A DNA stretch of 64,000 bases from positions 23,348 through 87,347 of the forward strand of contig MGXR01000015.1 in the NCBI GenBank assembly GCA_001801425.1. Reading direction: 5' to 3'. Source of the stretch: Gammaproteobacteria bacterium RIFCSPHIGHO2_02_FULL_42_43. GTDB lineage: Bacteria > Pseudomonadota > Gammaproteobacteria > Coxiellales > Coxiellaceae. The notes beneath the pieces are model-generated. The model searched no databases. It saw only the letters and a list, made by a program, of their open reading frames with translations, and was not told the origin of the DNA. The translations under genes and the position numbers were made by a program. Each line of letters opens with the position of its first letter. Positions within the stretch are counted from its first letter, which is position 1. This document shows positions 59,605-64,000 of this stretch, piece after piece.

Positions 59605-61668
59605 TTATTCACGTGCAGGTGGTGGCAATTCCATGCTGGCAACAGGGCCTGGTAATTTCACCGTTGTTTTTTGAATTTCTGGCAGCATGGGCATTTTGAT
59701 TTGCGAAGCAGGCGTCGTCGCTACTTGGATTTCGCGATGACGAATATATTTATAACGGTTCATCGTTTGCGCTTTGGCAAGCGATTTCGACATGATGATG
59801 GGGCGAATAAATACCATCAAACTTTTCTTTCGCATCGTGTGCGTATCATAGCGGAACAAATGCCCCAAGATTGGAATATCGCCTAAAATAGGCAGTTTTT
59901 GCACGGTTTTTTCATCTTCATTATCAATCAATCCACCCAACACCAAAATATCGCCACTGTGCACTAACACGGACGTATTGATCTTGCTCTTATTCAAAAT
60001 CGGATTGCCGGTGCTGCTGCCAGAAGCCACCGAATCATCTTCTTGTTTCAACATTAATTGAATCATGTTGTTGGGGCTGATGTGCGGTGTCACATTTAAA
60101 CTGAGTGCTACGTCGGTGCGTTCGTAGACGTTATACGGAGAAATAGAGCTGTCGGTTACGCCGGGTGTTGCATTCACCCCCTGATACGATCGATTAAATA
60201 CTCCTAAATTTTGTCCATCGGAAATTAATGCTTTTTGATTATTTAATACAACGACGGATGGCGTTGACAATACATCGGCAGAACCATTCGTTTTTAACGC
60301 ATGCAACAACGCAACCAAATTATTACTCGGCAAAAATCCAATGCCATTGCTGTGATTCAATTGCATCGCAAACACATTGTTGGAACTCATCAACAAAGAA
60401 CTGGATGTGTTGGATGTGTCAGTCGTTGTAAAACTAGAGGGTGCTGCAGACGGATTCACCAAATTATCACTTGGCGTTCCCCACACAATACCCAATTTAT
60501 TCAGCACATTTTCATCAATTTTCACGATGATGGCTTCAACCAATACTTCCTGCGGATGATGATCTAATTCTTGAATGACGCGTTTCAAACTACTCAACAT
60601 CGATCGAGGCGCATGCATCACGATTGCGTTATCACTTTCTTCAGCTTGCACCGAAATATCACCACTGCCACCCAATGCGGTTGAGCTTGTGCTCGCATTG
60701 CTATTTTTTCCATCGCTTGTTGCAGATTGCGCAGCACTGCTCATGCCCGATGCAATTTTTGCTAATATCGGCGCTAATTTTTTCGCGGATAAATAATTAA
60801 GTGACACCACTTGTGTATCATCACCGCCCGCGCCGGGTTGATCCAATTTGCGAATTAAATTGCGCATCATTAATTGATTCGCTAAATTACCGCTCAATAA
60901 AATACTATTGTCTTCTTCGTCAGCAGATAACACGGCATTTTGCGCACCGGGTTGCACACCGGCTGCATTTTGTAATTTTTGAATAACGCCCACCACTCTT
61001 TTCGCATTCGCAAATTGCAAATGCACCACGGCAACCGGTGTTGCGTTCGCGACATCCATTTGACGCGTGAGTTTAGCTAATCGCTCGATGTTGCTCGCAC
61101 TGCCCGCTAAAATCAGCGAATTCGATGGCATGTAAGCAGTAACACTGGCGGTTAGTGACATCAAGGGGCGCAGCACCGGAACCAATTCCATTGCGGATAT
61201 GTGACTCACGGGAATAATGCGAACCACCACTTCATCGCCCTCACCCGGATTTTTGCCCGTCGCGATCTGCCGCGATTCAATATTCGCGTCAGCCGCTGGC
61301 ACAATTTTCGTGACATCGCCCGCTGGTATCGCCGAAAAATGCAACAATTGCAGCATCGACAGAAATACTTGCTTTAACTCATCCGATGTCATGGGTTTTT
61401 GTGAAATCAGCGTAATTTTGCCTTGCACGCGCGGATCAACCAGAAATGTTTGGCCAGTTAATAGTGAAACAGTTTGAATAACAGCTCGAATATCGGCGTC
61501 TTTGAGATTCCAAGTTTGCAACATTGAAATAGGTGGTGGAGCAACAGTGGTGGGTGGTGGTACGACAGCAGCTTGAATTGGCGCGGAAGAAACGGTGACA
61601 GCAAAGCATGCAGTTGCAGCAACAGTCGCAAGACAAAATGTTAATTTGGCGATCCGAGCGAAACGCAT
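59605..61668 (-). CDS. gspD: GspD, type II secretion secretin
   Basis: 687 aa from the ATG at 61668. Signal peptide to about TVSSA. N0 domain (DADIRAVIQTVSLLTGQTFLVDP), three N1-N3 repeats (LVPVLRPLMS, VVHLQFANAKRVVGVI, QVVSLNYLSAKKLAPIL) with Ser/Gly-rich loops, and the secretin barrel ending ILVLGGLIDNEDEKTVQKLP and KKSLMVFIRPII. Forms the outer-membrane pore. It is the first gene of the block; gspC is not upstream. Confidence 0.96.
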   Translation of the reverse strand: MRFARIAKLTFCLATVAATACFAVTVSSAPIQAAVVPPPTTVAPPPISMLQTWNLKDADIRAVIQTVSLLTGQTFLVDPRVQGKITLISQKPMTSDELKQVFLSMLQLLHFSAIPAGDVTKIVPAADANIESRQIATGKNPGEGDEVVVRIIPVSHISAMELVPVLRPLMSLTASVTAYMPSNSLILAGSASNIERLAKLTRQMDVANATPVAVVHLQFANAKRVVGVIQKLQNAAGVQPGAQNAVLSADEEDNSILLSGNLANQLMMRNLIRKLDQPGAGGDDTQVVSLNYLSAKKLAPILAKIASGMSSAAQSATSDGKNSNASTSSTALGGSGDISVQAEESDNAIVMHAPRSMLSSLKRVIQELDHHPQEVLVEAIIVKIDENVLNKLGIVWGTPSDNLVNPSAAPSSFTTTDTSNTSSSLLMSSNNVFAMQLNHSNGIGFLPSNNLVALLHALKTNGSADVLSTPSVVVLNNQKALISDGQNLGVFNRSYQGVNATPGVTDSSISPYNVYERTDVALSLNVTPHISPNNMIQLMLKQEDDSVASGSSTGNPILNKSKINTSVLVHSGDILVLGGLIDNEDEKTVQKLPILGDIPILGHLFRYDTHTMRKKSLMVFIRPIIMSKSLAKAQTMNRYKYIRHREIQVATTPASQIKMPMLPEIQKTTVKLPGPVASMELPPPARE

Positions 61669-61716
61669 GTCATCCCTCAGCACATCACGTGAGTACTTAG
61701 TCTAACATGCCAGAAA

Positions 61717-61877
61717 TTTCTGGCGAACAAAAAATTTTCATCTTTGGCCGATCTTGAACGATAATTCATTTCGAAAATGCTCATTGACTGTCGTGTCAAC
61801 TGCGCTTTTCTCAATGAATTATCGTCCAACCTCGGCCCAAATCTGAAAATTTGAGTCAACCAAAGCATTCGCCGGGA
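61717..61877. repeat. ~160-bp palindromic element, family B, copy 3
   Basis: Arms acgataattcattt and aatgaattatcgt with attttca/tgaaaat outside them; apex ttgac and gtcaa variants. About 37 bases past the aldolase stop and before gspD, so both promoter and terminator effects are possible. Ends are more diverged than in the other copies. Confidence 0.85.
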
Positions 61878-61913
61878 ATTGCTGCTAACATGCAATAAAA
61901 AATCAGCCCATAC

Positions 61914-62930
61914 TTACACGCACGCTTCTTCTTTGTATTGCGCCAATGACGCCAGCGAATTAAGCTTAGCGCGATTCAGTAACACGGCTTGTGCTGTTGC
62001 CACATTTTCTGCTTTACCACGCCACGCATCCAAGCAAGGTTCTTGCAACGCACGCGCGTATGAAAAACTCAAATGCCACGGCAAGGGACCTGCCGCATTC
62101 ATCGCTTGCAAATGTTGTGTCGCTTGCACCGGCGTTTGACCGCCCGATAAAAAATTAATCGTGGGCACTGCAGCTGGCACCGTGCGTTTTAATACACGCA
62201 ACGTTGCTTGCGCCACTGCATCGACACTCGATTGCTTCGCGCATTTTTTTCCGGCAATCACCATACTCGGTTTTAAAACGATATATTCCACGACTACGCT
62301 ATATTTGCGCAGTGCTTTAAATACTTTAATCAATACTTTTTCGCTCACTTTTTCACATTGTTCAATCGTGTGCGCACCATCAATTAAAATTTCAGGTTCG
62401 ATAATCGGCACGATGCCGTTGTCTTGACACAATTGTGCGTAACGCGCTAAACCAATTGCGTTGAATGAATTGACACCCTTGAATGGCGAATGTTCTCCAA
62501 CCGAATACACCGCGCGCCATTTGGCAAAACGCGCACCCTGCGATTTATATTTTTGCAAACGTTCTGCTAATCCATCCAATCCTTGCGTGACCTGCTCTGG
62601 GTTTGTCGAACTCCACGGCGTTAACCCTTTGTCAACTTTGATGCCGGGCACGATGCCCACTTTTTTCAACCAATCAGGAAATAAAACACCGGTATCCGTT
62701 TTTTGCGAGAGCGTTTCTTCAAATAAAATCACGCCGCTGATGTATTTATTCAAATCCGGCGTTGTGAGCAACAGATTTCGATATGCACGACGATTTTCTT
62801 CGCTAGATTCAACCCCAACCGCTTGCAAACGTTTGGTGATCGTCGCCGCACTCTCATCCGCCGCCAAAAGACCTTTTCCGCGCGCAGTTAATTCCGTCAT
62901 CGTTAGTTGTAATTCGTTTAACATGCTCAT
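61914..62930 (-). CDS. class I fructose-bisphosphate aldolase
   Basis: 338 aa from the ATG at 62930, with GAGGG upstream. Eukaryote-type Schiff-base aldolase: GLLAADESAATITKRL, FEETLSQKT, GIKVDKGL, FAKWRAVY, the Lys of VLKPSMVIAGK and FLSGGQTPVQAT. Glycolysis/gluconeogenesis. Bacterial class I enzymes of this type occur in a minority of gammaproteobacteria, including legionellae; no class II gene is in the window. Confidence 0.95.
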   Translation of the reverse strand: MSMLNELQLTMTELTARGKGLLAADESAATITKRLQAVGVESSEENRRAYRNLLLTTPDLNKYISGVILFEETLSQKTDTGVLFPDWLKKVGIVPGIKVDKGLTPWSSTNPEQVTQGLDGLAERLQKYKSQGARFAKWRAVYSVGEHSPFKGVNSFNAIGLARYAQLCQDNGIVPIIEPEILIDGAHTIEQCEKVSEKVLIKVFKALRKYSVVVEYIVLKPSMVIAGKKCAKQSSVDAVAQATLRVLKRTVPAAVPTINFLSGGQTPVQATQHLQAMNAAGPLPWHLSFSYARALQEPCLDAWRGKAENVATAQAVLLNRAKLNSLASLAQYKEEACV

Positions 62931-63003
62931 GATTTTTCCCTCGAGGTTTTTCAAAACTGGGGAAATCATAGCACAAAAGATAAATCGTTTAAAAAAATCT
63001 GGA

Positions 63004-63201
63004 TGGAGATTTTGCGGCAGTTCCCGCTCTGAAGGTTGATTAACTTAAATTTTCAGATTTAGGGTGAGGTTGAATGATAATTTGTTGAGAAAAGCGCAGT
63101 TGACACGCCAGTCAATGAGCATTTTCGAAACAAATTATCATTCAAGATCACCCAAAGATGAAAATTCTTTTGAAAGCGGGAGGAGCTGGAGATTTTGCGG
63201 C
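63004..63201. repeat. 15-bp flanking duplication around family B copy 4
   Basis: tggagattttgcggc occurs at 63004-63018 and 63187-63201, just outside both ends of the palindromic element at 63021-63181. This is the layout of a target-site duplication. Confidence 0.75.
63021..63181. repeat. ~160-bp palindromic element, family B, copy 4
   Basis: The best preserved copy: ttcccgct and agcgggag-type ends, arms gaatgataatttgtt and aacaaattatcattc pairing perfectly, apex ttgac/gtcaa. Lies between the aldolase start and the stop of the next minus-strand gene. Confidence 0.93.
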
Positions 63202-63223
63202 TCCTTGTGCGTACTATAGACAA

Positions 63224-63913
63224 TCAGTTGATCTGAATGGTTGTATGGAGAATTAATTTTCCGCTATTTGTCGCGCCAGGATCAATTGCAACGATTGAAA
63301 TCGCGTAACTCGTGTCAGGGGTAGTTTGCAAATTATTCAATGTTGCCGTAGTCGTTCCTTCATTAACATAAATTGTTTCGCTATGTGTGATCGGTAAAAT
63401 GGTGGCGGTATAAGTAATATTCTTCGAATAATCGCCGTTTGGTGACGACCAACTCAGCGTACCTCCATTATTACTACTATTCCACTGCATTGATGTGCGT
63501 TTACTAGTAAACTTTCCCCGCGTCAGCGTTGTTTTAGGGGTTAAAAATGAAAAAAGTGAAAAACAAGTCAGATCGTTGTTCGCGTTAACAATAAACTGCC
63601 CAGAATATCCCTGATTATATTTAAGCGTCGTCCCCAACGTGCCAACAAGAGCAGCGTAACAAGCGCCAGTGGGTATCTTCCGTGGCAACAATGCGGTACT
63701 AGCGCTAGTTGAAAAATTTTGTTGGGGAACGGAACCTTGAGCGCCGCTGATTAAACCACAAGGAGTAGCACCCATCTGAGATGCGACATACACCTTTTTT
63801 CCAGTTTGATAGGCAACGGCAGGAGCTGTGCACTGAGGAATAGCATATGCACTTTCCATCAAAGCAAATTCAACCAAGCCAGTAAACAGCGCTACATAAA
63901 ATGATCGCCACAT
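63224..63913 (-). CDS. secreted hypothetical protein
   Basis: 229 aa from the ATG at 63913, with GGGGAG upstream. Signal peptide ending ESAYA before IPQCTAP. Thr/Ser/Asn-rich beta-type sequence with five Cys, and a C-terminal fibronectin-like strand pattern (TATLNNLQTTPDTSYAISIVAID). Candidate substrate of the adjacent type II system, or a surface protein. Not recognised. Confidence 0.65.
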   Translation of the reverse strand: MWRSFYVALFTGLVEFALMESAYAIPQCTAPAVAYQTGKKVYVASQMGATPCGLISGAQGSVPQQNFSTSASTALLPRKIPTGACYAALVGTLGTTLKYNQGYSGQFIVNANNDLTCFSLFSFLTPKTTLTRGKFTSKRTSMQWNSSNNGGTLSWSSPNGDYSKNITYTATILPITHSETIYVNEGTTTATLNNLQTTPDTSYAISIVAIDPGATNSGKLILHTTIQIN

Positions 63914-64000
63914 AAACAAAACTCCCCGACTATACTCATTTCATTTCAAAATGCGATTTCTTTCAGTAAAAATTCAGACTACCTTAAAAGGTGCCACTGG

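Overview
The window is gammaproteobacterial chromosome of moderately low GC. Gene order and protein families (surA-pdxA-rsmA, tolA-tolB-pal-cpoB, groES-groEL, DUF2066-hda, metNIQ, a type II secretion gspDEFGH block, pilT) fit a free-living or host-associated gammaproteobacterium. Several orphan proteins with eukaryote-like features (ankyrin repeats, an SV40-type basic motif, a PPxY motif) and the wealth of short palindromic repeats suggest a Legionellales/Coxiellaceae-like, protist-associated lineage. That placement is inference from protein families; no rRNA or tRNA gene was recognised.

Layout. (1) 1-8770: the 3' end of pilT, then a pentose-acid oxidation operon (6PGDH-like remnant, SMP-30 lactonase, FAH-type 2-keto-3-deoxypentonate dehydratase, alpha-ketoglutaric semialdehyde dehydrogenase, L-fuconate-dehydratase-like enolase-superfamily enzyme, pyruvate-oxidase-like TPP enzyme), an IS110 fragment, and a second, slightly different copy of the pilT 3' end. 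The metabolic block therefore looks like an acquired island lodged at the end of pilT. (2) 8771-10930: an ankyrin-repeat protein with a possible caspase-like N-terminus, bracketed by identical 113-bp direct repeats. (3) 10932-15724: host-attachment protein, cpoB, pal, tolB, tolA and an orphan. (4) 15725-18344: groESL between two copies of a ~145-bp palindromic element. (5) 18344-26456: rlmJ, acnA, a proline-rich orphan, dsbD, aroQ, accB, accC. (6) 26457-30860: accessory stretch with two AAA_14/DUF4143 ATPases and an AbiEi/AbiEii toxin-antitoxin module. (7) 30863-34519: ocd-hemF, an orphan, a transposase remnant. (8) 34520-39359: 2OG-Fe(II) oxygenase, hda, DUF2066, ihfB, rlmI, cytochrome b561. 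(9) 39435-45000: coiled-coil orphan with a nuclear-localisation-like motif, then mrp-dcd-metN-metI-metQ. (10) 45030-51905: metG-rnfB-nth, surA-pdxA-rsmA, universal stress protein, S49 peptidase. (11) 52062-55239: a third AAA_14 ATPase and a large membrane orphan. (12) 55457-61668: type IV pilin and gspDEFGH. (13) 61914-63913: class I aldolase and a secreted orphan.

The most striking pattern is the repeat landscape. At least three families of palindromic elements (113 bp, ~160 bp and ~145 bp) plus short dyads recur, and most sit within a few to a few tens of bases of a stop codon. Fragments of one family have been drawn into the coding ends of rlmI and gspH. Together with the duplicated pilT end and the bracketed ankyrin gene and groESL, they suggest that repeats have shaped this chromosome segment.
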